Source: Magnaporthiopsis rhizophila (taxonomy: Eukaryota > Ascomycota > Sordariomycetes > Magnaporthales > Magnaporthaceae). From it: DNA of 64,000 nt. Both the position numbers and the translations under genes were made by a program. The notes under the pieces were generated by a model that ran no database searches, was not told the origin of the DNA, and saw only the letters and a list, made by a program, of their open reading frames with translations. The stretch covers positions 1-64,000 of the forward strand of contig PYSS01000148.1 in the NCBI GenBank assembly GCA_003049465.1, written 5' to 3'. This document shows, piece after piece, positions 22,199-34,104 of the stretch (its first letter is position 1; each line of letters begins with the position of its first letter).

Positions 22199-23462
22199 TG
22201 CAGGCGGGGCCGGCGGCGGTGGATGAAGACGGCCACAACCGGCCGCTTGAATTCTGGCGTGATAAAAATTTGCGGCTCTCACACCTGGCGGAGTGATGTC
22301 TTGATCGGTCTTTGACCGGGTAGGGCGGAGGGGATCTCGACGGGAGAGGCGAGGAGTCTGATGAGGAGGTGAAGAATTCGTGGGAGCTGGGTTCCATGCT
22401 ATCAACAAATTGCTTCGTGTCCCCGTCCTCGGTTGCTTCTCGTTCGACTTCCCCACTTCCACGATTACCGCAAGTAGTTTAGCCCGACGGCTCGGCAGGA
22501 GGGGGGCCCTGGGCAAAGTCGGGCGAATATCGGTCGCCACTAAGGGCTGCAGGTGTGGCATGCTGCATGCGCCCTGCAGCTCGATGTAACACTATGACGG
22601 CGGTTTAGAATCACAGCGCCAAAAACGGACAGAAAGATCGGACAGCACCATAGGAGATGGCCAAGTCGTCGTCACCGCCTCCCAACTTCTGCTGGGGAGA
22701 AGGACGGGCGCAGAAGCTGTAAATATTCAGTTCGGTACAGCTAAATTGAGCGACAGTTGTGATTGTATTCGCCGCAGTTGCCGTAACTACCGTGCCACGG
22801 TGCTCATCCTCGGGCCATTCCAGCAAATCCCATCTTCAAGACCGAGACGGAAAAAGGTGTATCAAGTTCGACGCGACCGCACCCATCCGAACGAGAGAGA
22901 GAGGTAGACTGATTTCCCTTATAATTTCCAAGACGACAGTCCTCCTCCAATAGCCAGACACGCAGTGTCTCTCCATGATATCATTCCCTCCTCACAACAC
23001 TGTCTCGCAAACCATCCCGCCTAAATGTGCAATGACCACCTCGACTTGGAAAGTTCACTCTCCACTTTACTTGGCGCCACCGACTCTTGCCCGGGTGCTC
23101 GCGGTCAGATACGTAATTACCTATTCGCTTGGCCATCAGCACCGACCCAATTGGGCGGCTCTACCTACCTCAACCGTGCTGCGGGAGCCTACCATTGGCT
23201 CAGGTACAACCGCTGTCGCCCTCGCCTCCTGCGCTGGGCAGAGAAGGCTCTGCGGTCAAGATCGCTTGCCCAAGTTGCCGAAAGCGCATGCAACCTTTGC
23301 TGCTATTAATAATTAACGAACAAAGAGAGGCGCTTAACTGTCTGTGGCACCAATAGTAGAGGCAAAATAGCAACAGGCTGCTATTCGCCAGGGCTATCCG
23401 CAGCAAAAGCTACATAGGCCAGGCAGCGCGGCCCGAATTTCACCAAGTCAAATTCGCCGATC
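22199..23462. other. Intergenic region up to the DNA transposon
   Basis: No supportable gene in 1.26 kb. It contains the promoter of the minus-strand oxidoreductase and ends at the TA target site of the transposon. Confidence 0.45.
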
Positions 23463-23487
23463 TAAATCAGTGCACCCCCTGTCGGCC

Positions 23488-23488
<1 letters not shown>

Positions 23489-23520
<32 letters not shown>

Positions 23521-23545
23521 ACNNNNNNNNNNNNNNNNNNNNNNN
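23489..23545. other. 32-base poly-C run followed by a 23-N assembly gap
   Basis: C32 at 23489-23520, then AC, then N at 23523-23545. It lies inside the left inverted repeat of the transposon. The matching place at the right end has only about seven G (25341-25347), so the run length is probably a sequencing or assembly artefact. Confidence 0.85.
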
Positions 23546-23639
23546 CCCCCACCGACCACCTGGCCAAGGCCCACTGCACCACCAACCCCGGTATATTCAA
23601 CTACAAATATCTACCTTTATTTAACCAACCATAATGCAA

Positions 23640-25227
23640 AAGTGTACGGATTCCTGATCAGATTTTTCCGCTTTTTCAGATATATTTTTATCCACCTTTA
23701 TAATTTCACCCTTTGCTTGTGCAATTTGGCGTATATCTATAAAGGCCTGGTTTGGGTCCGGCATAACCCTTTTTTTTTGCAAGGGCATTGCGCTTTTAAT
23801 TTGGCTTTTAACTGCCTGATTTTTTGCTGAACCATAACCAATTCGAATTTATATATTTTATATTTTTTTTTTAAACCTTTTAAAAAAAGCTATATTGTAA
23901 AATTTGCAAAATTCGATTTTAAAAAATATTAATTTGGATAATTAAATTTTGATTTTATTTGGAAATTTTCCAATTAATTTAAAATAATTAAAAAAAAACC
24001 TTTAAATAATTTTTAATTTTATTATTTTTAATGGATTATTAAATTGTGGATTGCCAATTATTTTAATTGGAATTTTTAAGCAAAAACCGGTTTATAAACG
24101 GTTTAAACAAATTATATAGCCAAAAATTTATTATCCGCCACCCTAATACAATTATATAAAAAATAAAAGCTTTGGTGCATATATAGGTATAAACCGTTAA
24201 AAATTGGCATTTTTCTATTATTATAAACAGATAAATAAAATTTGGGATTTTAATTTTTGGTAATAAGCATATTTAAAAAGGTTAAAAATAAATAAATCCA
24301 AAAATTGCAAAATATAAAAAGTATAAATAAGCAAATATAATAAATAAATATTATTTTGCAAGCAAAAAAATATAAATTTTTTGGTTATATAAAATTTATG
24401 GCTATTTAATATTAAAAAATATAATATAAGGATAAAAAATTAAATATCCGGAAAAAAAACCTTTTATAATTATTTAATTTTAATATTATTAATAATTTAT
24501 TTATTATTTATTATAATAAATTTTTAGCTTTTAAAAAGGCCTAAATTGTTCGGAAATTATTATTTTTGCACGCTTTTCCTTTTAAATATAATAAGCAAAA
24601 AAAGGCAACCCCCGTAACCGAAATATATTTAATAAAAAAAATTCAAATACAGGTTTCGGGCTTTTTTTTTTTACAAAAGCCGGGCTTTTGCAAAACCTAA
24701 AACAAACCTATTACCTGTTTTGCCCTTTTACAGGCCCCTTTTATTAATATTATACATATTTTTTAGCTTTATTTGAATTATTCCTGGAATTTATAAATAT
24801 ACCCACCATTTTTTTATTATAATAATAATAATATTTTTAACGCATATAAATTTTATACACCGTATTTTTCCGGTACAGATTTCCGGATATCGGTTTAAAA
24901 AATCGCATATCCAATATTTTCCTAAAAGCTAAAAATTTTCCCATTAATATAAAATTTTTTGCACAAAAAAGCAAACCTTTATATATATCGATAAAAGCCC
25001 CAAAAAGGCTTAAAAAATATCCAATTTGCTAAATGCTTTTTTTATTCCAAAAATATTCGTTAATTTTATTTTTAAAATTATTGGACAGGTACAAACCCAA
25101 TTAAATACTAGCATAAGATAATCCTTAATATGCTATAAAATTGGGCGGCTTTTAAAATAAAAACTTTGGTTTGCACGGCCTTGATAGCCCGTTCGACGTT
25201 TTTTTCGGTGTACTGTTTTTCTGGCAT
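23640..25227 (-). pseudogene. Fot1/pogo transposase relic
   Basis: From a Met at 25227 the minus strand reads Q-Y-T-E-K-N-V-E-R-A-I-K-A-V-Q followed by a K-A-A helix, the typical psq-type DNA-binding N-terminus of fungal pogo/Fot1 transposases. The frame then breaks repeatedly. The far end (~23830-23640) still reads V-M-P-D-P-N-Q-A-F-I-D-I, a C-terminal signature of the group. The ~1.6 kb span equals a complete ~540-residue transposase, so it was a full-length copy before RIP destroyed it. Catalytic residues cannot be placed. Confidence 0.75.
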
Positions 25228-25373
25228 ATAGGTATTGGATTGCAATAAAAAGTATAAAAAACGGATCAAAATTGCGAGATTTGTGGCAAGTTGAAGACGT
25301 GGCCATATTTGAGGCAGTGGGCCCGTTTGAGGTGGCCGTCGGGGGGGTGGCCGACAGGGGGTGCACTGATTTA

Positions 25374-26239
25374 CCCTGCACCGACCCAAATCGCTTTTCG
25401 ATCTGCTGCCTGGAACGGCAATCCCTCGAATTCTATCAGCGGGAAGACCCACTATATGCCACCTTTAGCTCTTCCATCAGCTGGCCCGGCAGTGGTAGCG
25501 TTGTTACTGGTCGCTGGTGGTAACAATCTTGTGGGTGACGGTGATGGAGTTTCCGCAACGGCCCGTATATTTTTCTCCGCCCCTCCTTATGGTTCCCCCT
25601 CTACTCGTCGGTCTTACCTTTTTATGCACAGCCGGCCTTGGCCGATTGCGTCTCCCAGGTCTCTCTTGCCGTGACCAGAGCAGGGTCTCAGACTGGGCTG
25701 GCTTTGACGAGACTCACCTCAATAACCTATGCTAGCGAAAGCAAAATGAGTTGCTTGAGAAAGCGGAATGCGGCTTGGTAGCAGTGAGAGAGGCGGTTTC
25801 TTCATTTACTTGGTCATGGTTTGAACAAAAGTCGTGTTTCCATCGCACGATGTTCCACGGGTTTCTGGCTACCTATTTCCCAATAATTACAGCTTTCATG
25901 GACAGGGGTGTTTTCATTTGGGGTATGGGCTCATAGCTCCGCTTGGAACGAACGCTGTGACGTCCGGAACCTGGCAGTAAATGATCCCACTCTTTCTGCC
26001 ACAGCTGCTTGGGATCTGGATCCATGCCCATAGTAACGCCGCCGGCTTGAAGCTTGGTGTCCATAACTTGCTAGGCGTACGTACACACCTCCCAGCAACT
26101 CAAAACGCATGTGCCGAGATGAAGCGATGCTCTTTTTCGTCGTCTCCTGCTATGGTTTGCTCGAGCGAGCGTAGCCACAAATATTTTGCCACATCGAGCC
26201 AACCTTCCACAGGACAGGCCCCCATCCAAACCAGGCCAA
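25374..26239. other. Intergenic region downstream of the 830-aa helical gene
   Basis: No supportable gene. GC returns to normal immediately after the transposon's right TA at 25373. Confidence 0.45.
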
Positions 26240-29200
26240 TCACAGTGGTGTTCCCCCACTGATAATGCCGATGTAAGCTATGCAGTTTTCCTTGACCTTG
26301 CCCCATTCCGTGGTGACGTTGCCCACCGACGAGATGAAGATCTTGGGGCTCGACCAGATGGCCATGAAGGCCTGGATGTTGACCAGGTTCTGGGCGATGG
26401 CCACCCAGACGGCCGTGACCTTGGCCACGGCGTCAGCGACCTTCTTCATCGGCTCGCGAAGGCTGGGAAGATGGTGCATGTCATGTCAGTCAGATTCATG
26501 TCGCAGCTACGAGGCCTTCTCGAAACCATCGTGTTTGACGATGATTGTTGGAAGGTTGGAACTTACACCGTGAGGTTCTTGTTGGTCTCATCGGCGGTTT
26601 TGGCTGCGCTCTTGAAGCTCTCGATGGCGGCGTCGATCTATTTGTTTCCCCAAGAAGCAGCGGAGCATGAGCACGGTTAGCTATCGAGAAGCACAGCAGG
26701 AGGACGGAGGGAAGACGAAAGGCATGATGCGTGGTAAAAACTCACTTCGGCAAGGCTCTTCAAATCCTTGATTCCCTTGTATAGGAGGTAGCCGCCCGCT
26801 CCGATGGCAAGCAGGCCTATGATGGGAAAGAATCAGCAATTCTGCCCAGAGACAGTCACGGAGGTGGGACATCGAGAAAGACCCCTGAGGGAGGAGCTTA
26901 CCCAGGGGCATGGTGAACGCAGCAAGGGTGAACAAGGCCAGGGCACCAAAGATCTCGAGTACGCCCATGATGGTGGTCTTGGTGTATTGCTCGCGCTGCT
27001 TCTCGAGCGCGTTCCGGGCGCTGTCGGCGTCCGCCTTGGACTTGTTAATGGCGTTCTCGAGGTTGTCCTGGCACAGTTTCCACTTCTGGCCGAACTTGGT
27101 GTACGCGTCGCTCAGCTTGGCGGCCTCGTCCGTGTAGTTGTCGACCGTGGTGCTGCACGAGTCCAGGTACTCCTGCAGCGCCACCTGCCCCGCCTTGGGT
27201 GTGAAGGGTGTGACCTTGGGGAGCAGCGCCAGTTGGACTGCCGAGTACGCGACGAGCCTGCGCACGCAGTTGATGGACCGGTTTTGCAGGTCGAGGTACA
27301 TCTGGAGAGGTGGGCCGTGGGGTTAGTCTTCCTGTGTATCTAGGTACGTATCTAAGTGGTGTCTTATGGGAGCAGAGGCGACTTACAGCCTGGAACCGGA
27401 GAACGATGTCACGGATCGACAGGTTCTCCTTCTCGTCTGGCGTGTCCTTGGTCTTGAAGGGGTTCAGAATCTGCAGCTGGTCCGTGTAGGGGACATGCAG
27501 AGCGTTGGAGAAGGTCTGGATAATGGCTTTGCATTCACCGGCCAGCTTATCCAGGGCATCCTGAACCTCGATAGGGGGTCTAGAGCGGTTGACCGAGGGA
27601 GGGTCAGTGACGGGGCGCACAGAAGGTCAGTAGCTGGAAAGCCGCTTACCCCAGGTAGCCAATGATTTTCTTCAGATCATCCTGCGCCTTGTCGTCATCC
27701 TCGCTGCTGGTAGCCTCCATGCTGGTAGCCTCCATGATCTCAGACGGAGCAGCCTCGGCCCTGCAGGCAAGCATGTGCGACGTGAGAGTCGCGACATATC
27801 TGTTGGCTACCGCCGGTGAGGCTGCCAGCTTCCTCATCCCTGACGCCTTGCGCGGATCCAGAAGAAGTCTGATATTGAGAAGCTTCACGGTTAGCTAGCT
27901 GTCCAGCACAGGCAACGACGCGGGGTACGGCATACTCATCAGTTCCGGCGTCGGCAGCCATCTGGAACAGTTTCAGCTCGGCAGGGTTTGTCGGAATCGG
28001 AGGCCGGAAGTCACTCCCATTCATTGGTGCCGCCTCAGTCACGGACATCAAGTTCATCGAGGTCGACCCGAAGTTGGCGTTGGACAGGGCGGCAACAGCC
28101 TGGTTGGCCTGCTCCTTGATGTCCTGCCAGGCCTTGACCAGGGCCGTCACCTGGATGGGAGTCAGTTTGTCCGACGACTTCTCGTTCATCTGCACGGACA
28201 GCAAGTTGTCTGAGACGCCGCTCCAGATCTCGTTGAGGACATCGTTGGCCTCCACGGTGTTGGCCAGAGCGTTGGCCAGGAGGGACATGCTGGTGGTGAG
28301 AGTTTGCAGCTGCGCCTGAAGGCGGTTGAGGCTGTCGACGAGCTCCTTCAAGCGGGACTTCTCCTTGTAGAGGGCGGCGAAGTCGTCCGCGAAGGTGGCC
28401 AGCTTCATGCCGAGCAGGAAGGCGAGCTGCACCAGGCTCTTGTCATCCTCGGACTGGAGGGCGAACAGATCCTTGAGAAGGGTCAGGAGAGTCTTGCCGA
28501 CGTTCATGTTGGCGATCTGGCCCTGCATCGTCTGGATCTGCTCCGACAGGCCCTTGATGCGAGTGGTGGTGGCGTTGATGTTGGTCTTGAGAGCATCGCT
28601 GAACTTGATGAGCTGTGTAGAGAAATGAAGGTCAGCATTACCAGTTCTTTTATCGTTGATGTTCCCTTCCATATCTCTTTAGAGGCTATCAGGCCGAACT
28701 CACGCGCTTGAACATGTCCGCCTTCTCAGCGTTCTTGGCATCGATCTGGTCGGCATACTTGGACACGATGGGGCCCACGGACTCCGCCAGGCTTGAGGCA
28801 TCGAATAAAAAGCAAACATCAGCGTTGATCAACGTAAATATTCGCCAGTAGAACTCACTCGGCAGGGGACAGGGACCGCGCCAGGGTGCTGGTCACAGTG
28901 GCATAGCCAATGAGGTTTCGGCATAGCTGCTTCTCAAAGTCGGTCCAGGCTAGGAAGCTCGACTGGCCGTCTAGGAACATCTGACGAGTACTTCCAAGAC
29001 TGGCAACCGCGATCAATTTGTCGGCATCGCCGCCAGAATCGGCATTCTCAGGGGCTTTGAGGTTCTCGAGGAAGGGGAAGGAGAAGATGTCGGAGAAGGA
29101 GGAGGTGGCCGAGGAGTAGGAGTTGGTGAAAAGGGTGAGAGCCTGTGAGAGGTCTTTCTTGGGGCTAAGAAGGGATACGATGCTGACAGTTGCAGCATCC

Positions 29201-29409
29201 CTGGCCACAACCTTGGGCTTGGGCAGAGGCACGGGGACAGTGTTTCCATCGCCATCAACGGTGGCAAACATGGGCTTCTCCGCGAAGGCATCAGCCGAGG
29301 CACCAGAGGTCCTGAGGCCCCTTTTACGGCTGGCTAGGCCTGAGAGGGTGCTGGAATCCAGCACATGGCGCAAGTTCACGGGGATAGGGGTGACAAGAAC
29401 GGAAGACAT
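26240..29409 (-). CDS. 830-aa helical protein, alpha-pore-forming-toxin-like (member 1 of a divergent pair)
   Basis: Nine exons on the minus strand: 29409-28859, 28791-28704, 28612-27936, 27868-27650, 27579-27387, 27301-26902, 26816-26746, 26637-26567 and 26462-26240. All junctions are GT-AG and in phase, giving 830 residues. No signal peptide. Residues ~216-247 and ~290-330 are coiled coils around a semi-hydrophobic L-L-T-L-L-K-D-L-F...L-A-F-L-L-G-M segment (~252-288). Residues ~640-684 form a long coiled coil, followed by a strongly hydrophobic hairpin (~686-724, E-I-F-G-A-L-A-L-F then L-L-A-I-G-A-G-G-Y-L-L-Y) and further helices ending W-G-K-V-K-E-N-C-I-A-Y-I. Helix, hydrophobic hairpin, helix is the layout of the HBL/Nhe/ClyA/YaxAB class. 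The fold is inferred, not proven; a structural intracellular protein is the alternative. It shares its upstream region with the 1008-aa gene. Confidence 0.75.
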
Positions 29410-30768
29410 GGCGATGTTATCACGCGGGAAGAAGGAAGTGATGAGGGGCTTTGTGAGAGAGCACTAGGAGGAAGGGAGATTCGAGGCGAGGAATTTGGGA
29501 AGAAGAATGGGCAAGAAGGGTTTTTGGTGGTCTGGATAGTGGGCAGATGGTGGATTTGGTGGAGGTGTTTGGGTTGGCAGATGAGGAGAGATACCCAGCC
29601 GAGGCCGCAGTGCTCGTCTTATAACCCTTGGGATACTGGCCACACGTATAGACGACATCTGTGACAAGAAGAGCTGGCCTTCCTTGGAGACTTTTGGAGA
29701 CGTGGATGAGGGCTGTGTTGTTGGGCAGGATGGCGATATCGGACCCCCTAGCACTTGTCGATCCCCCCCTCCCTACCTCTGTTCGGGCTTGGACAACGCC
29801 ATCGCCATAGGGACCTTCCGCTTCCGCCTCTAGGTTCTCTTGGCGCTCCTGCAAGCGTCGGGGCGCTATTATCCTGGTGACGCGGATGGGCCGATGTGGC
29901 ACGGGCTCCGGCTCTCCACGGTTCCCAGCTCCCGCCGTGCCAGGTCTAGCGGCATGCAGCATTGTCGAGCGCCAAGCTGAAAACAGGGTGTGCAGCTGTC
30001 AACAACGCGGGTTCCGTTCATCAAGTCCGACAGTTTGGAGGAATGGCATGTACCGCAAATGGTCATGGCGGGCTTCGCGGGTCGGTTCCTTGCGCGTGGT
30101 GCTGTCAAATGCAGCCAGCGGGACATGACATCAAAAAAGGCCCGGTGGCGGGGCGATCATTTTGCCTAACTGGGGCCTCTTTTAGGCTAGCGGGCAGTTG
30201 ACGCTGGCTGCCGATCGCCGAAAAGAGGGCGCCAGTCACATCAGTGATCTGCCGATGACCTCGCCATATTTCTCCACCTCGGGACTGAGCTGATCAATTA
30301 TTGCCCGGCCGCGTCTGCATGGCGACGATCTGGACTGGTCTTCGGCCACGCCGTCGTCACCACGGTAATCCCGATCCCGGAGAGCCTCCAGCGGCGTAGC
30401 GGTGCTTGTGGCGGGATACCTCGTTTGGAGGGGTCGAGGTCACGAACATGGCCTTCCTTGAGTCCGAGTGCAGCTCAGTGTTGTGCCGAAGCTACTAACA
30501 TCAAGTCGTGTCCGAGCTGTGTCTGTCTCGTGCATTAAAGCCAGTCCTATACCCCTCAATATCCCATCTTCTCCGTTTCCCAACCCAGACCAGTTCCCTC
30601 CCCAGCACTCATCATACATCTGGACTGGACTCCTGATCTTTTCTCCATACAGCGCTTCTCCTTCGCACAGACATTTTGCTATCCTTCTTCTTCCCTCCTC
30701 CTTCTCATCCTCTTCCCAGCTCTCATCTCCCCTCATCTATAGTTGATACCTCCTATCTTCTAGTCACC
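29410..30768. promoter_or_regulatory. Shared head-to-head promoter region of the helical pair
   Basis: 1,359 bp separates the two start codons. Each gene has a pyrimidine-rich leader on its coding strand: 30665-30765 on plus (CTTCTTCCCTCCTCC type) and 29415-29530 on minus (purine-rich on plus). Such CT tracts commonly sit at fungal transcription starts. A TATAAG on the minus strand at ~29624-29619 lies about 210 bp before the left start codon. No gene is seen inside, which suits a bidirectional promoter. Confidence 0.55.
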
Positions 30769-33700
30769 ATGCCCAGCGCAGCACCTGCCGAGTACAAGGC
30801 GCTGGCCCCTTACGGCTTCGAAGGCGTGGGAGACTGCACGATTAATCTCCAGACGGTGCTGGAGTGTATCAAAGATCTCAAAAGCAACCCCTTCGTGGTT
30901 GCTGCTGCGGATGGCAGTCCCTCGCCGTCCGAGTCTCCCTTTGCCCTGCTCTCTTCTGCCTCCACATCCGTCGGCACTCTTTCCACCTTCCCTATTAATG
31001 CCTTCCGCTCAGCGGCGGCGTATGCCAATGTCATTATGACCCTTGCGCCTAACGCGTCGGACCTTGAGGGCTTCTGCAAGGCGCTCGACGGTGCCCTCAA
31101 GGCGATCCCCAAAGTTGATCAAGATGCCGCTGCGGAGACCGGCAAGGTATGTGGAAAGCATATCCCCGTTGCCAGTTTTATAGGGGACTGACAGTGAAAC
31201 GCCACAGTCCGCCTCAAATGATATCGGCAACGCCAGTGGTCCCATCTCCTCGGCTGCGGTGGCAGCCAAGAGGATCAAGCTCGCCCTCGCGGCCATCACG
31301 GCGGGGAAGCCACCGTCGCCGACCCCCCTCGACGGCGTCAGCCTGCTGAGTGCCGTGGCGGGCTGCTTCAAGCCCATCACGGGCGATCTGGACATCACCA
31401 AGCCCGGGGCTCAGGCCAAGCTGCTCTCCCTCGCCGGCCTGACCATCTCGTCCTCCAACATGCTCAAGACCTTTGATCAGATCCTCGCCTCCAACAAAGC
31501 CGAGGCGCAGAAGATTGTCACCAACTGGAACTCGTGCACTTCCAAGCTCAACCAGGCTTCTTCGTTGTTCGACCAGACGAGCTTCGCGGTTGACACGTTC
31601 CTGCGTGCGCTGAGCGGTTGCCAGACTGCCATTAGCAACCTGCCGGCCGGCATCGCTCGGTTCCGCCGCTCCTTCGACAACCCGCCCAAAGGCTGGGAGC
31701 AGGGGAACACGGACATGGTCGCGACCTGGCAGGTCATCAGCAGCAACCTCCTGGGTTACATCACGCTGGCCACGCAGGGGCTCCCTGCCACCATGAGTCT
31801 CCTTTCCGTCAACAACGTGAGGGTCCCTGAGGTCTACAGCATGGCCGAGTCAGCCCTGTTGTCTGCCGGGCTTAACGGTAGTAGTGACAAAAAATCCCCT
31901 GAGGACATGAGGGACGCGTTTGGCCCGCCGTCGTACATGGACACTCTCCTTGCCGACATGGGACCCGAGTCCGGCCGCATCAACAAGGCCCTCAGCGACT
32001 TCCTAGCCATCCCCTACGTCAACGCCTTCAAGGTGACCACCAAGCAGGGCTTGGAGACCGATCTGCGCTCCGTCGTGCTGGACATTCGGGCCAAGTATCT
32101 TGCTCTGCAGACAAAGTCGCTGCCTATCATCAGGGATATCAGCGCGTACTCGCTGGTGTCTCAGGTTCTCCTGCCCAAGGTCAACCAACCCGGAGGCATC
32201 CCCCTCGAAACCTTCCTTGGGGAGGCCACCACGCTCGTAATGGTAAGTGCATCATCCTGTCCGGGAAAGCCTGCGAATCGACCTGGGACGGGAGGAGGAT
32301 CTAATGGGCTGACGAGATATAAAAACAATAGCGCCACGGCCAAAAGGCAAAGGCTATCGCCGAGGAGACTCATGCTCTTCAGCAGGAGTTCCAGGAGATC
32401 ATGGATCAGCTCCAGAAACAGCTCATGCAGGTCGTGAAACAAATTGAGGAGCAGAAGGCAGCTCTTACTCAGGCCGAGAAGGAGTACAAGTGTGAGTACC
32501 CTCTGTTTACCTCCTTCTTCAAGTCAATGACCTTGCCGATAAGACGCTGATGAGTTTGGGTGACAAGATGCCTGGATCACGGCCGTCCTGGAGGGTATCA
32601 TGACACTGGCCTTCGCTGCCGGTGCCATTACCTCCCTGATGAGCGGAGCTGCCCCTGCCGCGGGCTCGCTGGCCATCAAGGCAGGGCTTGCCCTTAAAGA
32701 GACGATCCAGACGACGCTCAAAGCAGTGGGCCTTGCCCAGGTCATCGAGAATCTCAAGGCGTCCATCGCGCGGGCACAGGAGAGCAAGAGGCAGCTGGAG
32801 ACGGTGATACCCATGTTTGGGTCCATCCTGGCCATGATGAACAAGATCGGCGACGGCTGGGACATGATCAGCAGCAACTTGGGCGACGTGGAGATGATGT
32901 ATGAGCTTTGGTAAGTCGCACCTTCCCGCCCTTGTCTTCCTGTGTCTCGCTGCACAATGACCGAACTAATAATCATGGCACCCGTCTGCTTAGGAGCAAC
33001 CCCAAGTTCTTCACCCTGTCGAACCTGGAGCTTACCCTGGAATCCTGGATCAACGTACGCAAGGGCGTGCAAGCCTACGTTGAGGTCGTCACCGGCACCG
33101 CCATAGAATCCCACGGCGACGACAAACCCGACACCCACAACCTCTTGTCGATCGAAAGCCTACCAGTCTACACCGAAAGCGCAGTCGAGGCCCAGCCGGT
33201 CAGCGCCGAGGACCACGAGCTGGGCCTCATGACCCTGATGGCGACTTCGGCCAAGCACGACGTCGACGCCTTCTTTTCCGGCCCGACGCTGCGCGGCCAC
33301 CCGCCCTCGCCGCAGGAGCTGGCCTCGCTCGCGACGCAGTGGGCAGAGGTGGCGCAGGCCCTCCGCAGCGTGGGGCAGAACGACCTGGCGGTGCCAGTCG
33401 AAGGGCTGTGCAACTCGCTCACCTCGATCGGCATCCCGCGCGTGCACGCCGCCGTGCGGTCGCTCCTCGAGTTCGCGCGGGCCCAGCCGCAGGTTCCCAA
33501 CCTGCCCGTGTCCGAGGCGGACTGGGCGACCTTCTACCAGTCGCGCGTCGCGCGCCTGGCCCAGGGCCGCAACACGTCGGCACTCGTGGACTCGGCGCTG
33601 CGCGATCTGCAGGCGCAGGCACGCAACGCGCTCGACTTCACAAAGGCTCGCTACTCGGAGCTGCAGCAGCAGCAGCAGCAGCTGATGCAGAAGATCGCCG

Positions 33701-34104
33701 ACATGCACCGCGACCTGGCCGAGAAGCAGGCCAAGATGGCGGCCATCATGTCGGGCGTCGGCGCCATCTTCGGCTGGGTCACCGTCCAGGCCATCAGGGT
33801 CGCCATCGAGGCCATCATGGGCAACCTGAACAGCGCCTACCGGCAGCAGGCCCAGCTGGGCGCGCAGGTCAACGCCATGGGCCACACCATCAACGTCGTC
33901 AGCATGAGCCAGGATCAGCTGAGCAACCTATTTGGCCTCTCGGCCTCCATAGCCCTGTTCTGGGCCGACATGACGACCGAGGCCAACACGGCCTCGGACC
34001 TGTGGGTCGTCCTGAAGAAGATGAAGGAGCTCGAGATTGGTCTCTACGAGGCTACGTGGGATGCTGTCGTCAAGTCCTTTGGCGCCTGGGACGGTGTGGT
34101 TTAA
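30769..34104 (+). CDS. 1008-aa helical protein, alpha-pore-forming-toxin-like (member 2 of a divergent pair)
   Basis: Five exons, 30769-31146, 31208-32242, 32332-32491, 32568-32910 and 32994-34104, all GT-AG and in phase, give 1008 residues. The start CACCATGC fits a Kozak context; no signal peptide is seen. Residues 1-470 are helical. Residues ~480-524 are a Gln/Glu-rich coiled coil, then a hydrophobic small-residue stretch (~529-567, rich in A, G, L, I), then another coiled coil to ~639. The layout repeats at the C-terminus: coiled coil with a six-Gln run (~855-885), hydrophobic M-A-A-I-M-S-G-V-G-A-I-F-G-W-V (~887-912), then helices to the end. Two such modules in one chain suggest a tandem alpha-pore-forming design as in HBL/Nhe/YaxAB-type proteins. 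This is inference from architecture; sequence identity to those families is not visible by eye. Confidence 0.78.
33664..33681 (+). repeat. CAG trinucleotide repeat in the 1008-aa gene
   Basis: Six pure CAG codons encode Q6 at the start of the second long coiled coil (~residues 863-868). Such a run is prone to length variation without frame loss. Confidence 0.9.

Larger units (their letters stand above)
23465..25371 (-). mobile_element. Fot1/pogo-type DNA transposon with terminal inverted repeats
   Basis: The left end AATCAGTGCACCCCCTGTCG (23465) is the exact reverse complement of the right end CGACAGGGGGTGCACTGATT (to 25371). Both are flanked by TA (23463-23464 and 25372-25373), the target duplication of the Tc1/mariner/pogo superfamily. 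Imperfect inverted similarity continues inward for roughly 70 bp, including GGCCCACTGC on each side. The interior is AT-rich and RIP-decayed and holds a minus-strand transposase relic. The left end is interrupted by a poly-C run and a gap. Confidence 0.88.

Noticed and set aside
23489..23550. C-rich run as a telomere or interstitial telomere repeat
   Set aside because: It is pure C with no CCCTAA units, and it lies within a transposon inverted repeat.
33160..33885. 241-codon minus-strand open frame
   Set aside because: Antisense of the last exon of the 1008-aa gene, whose splice phases and coiled-coil pattern are consistent.
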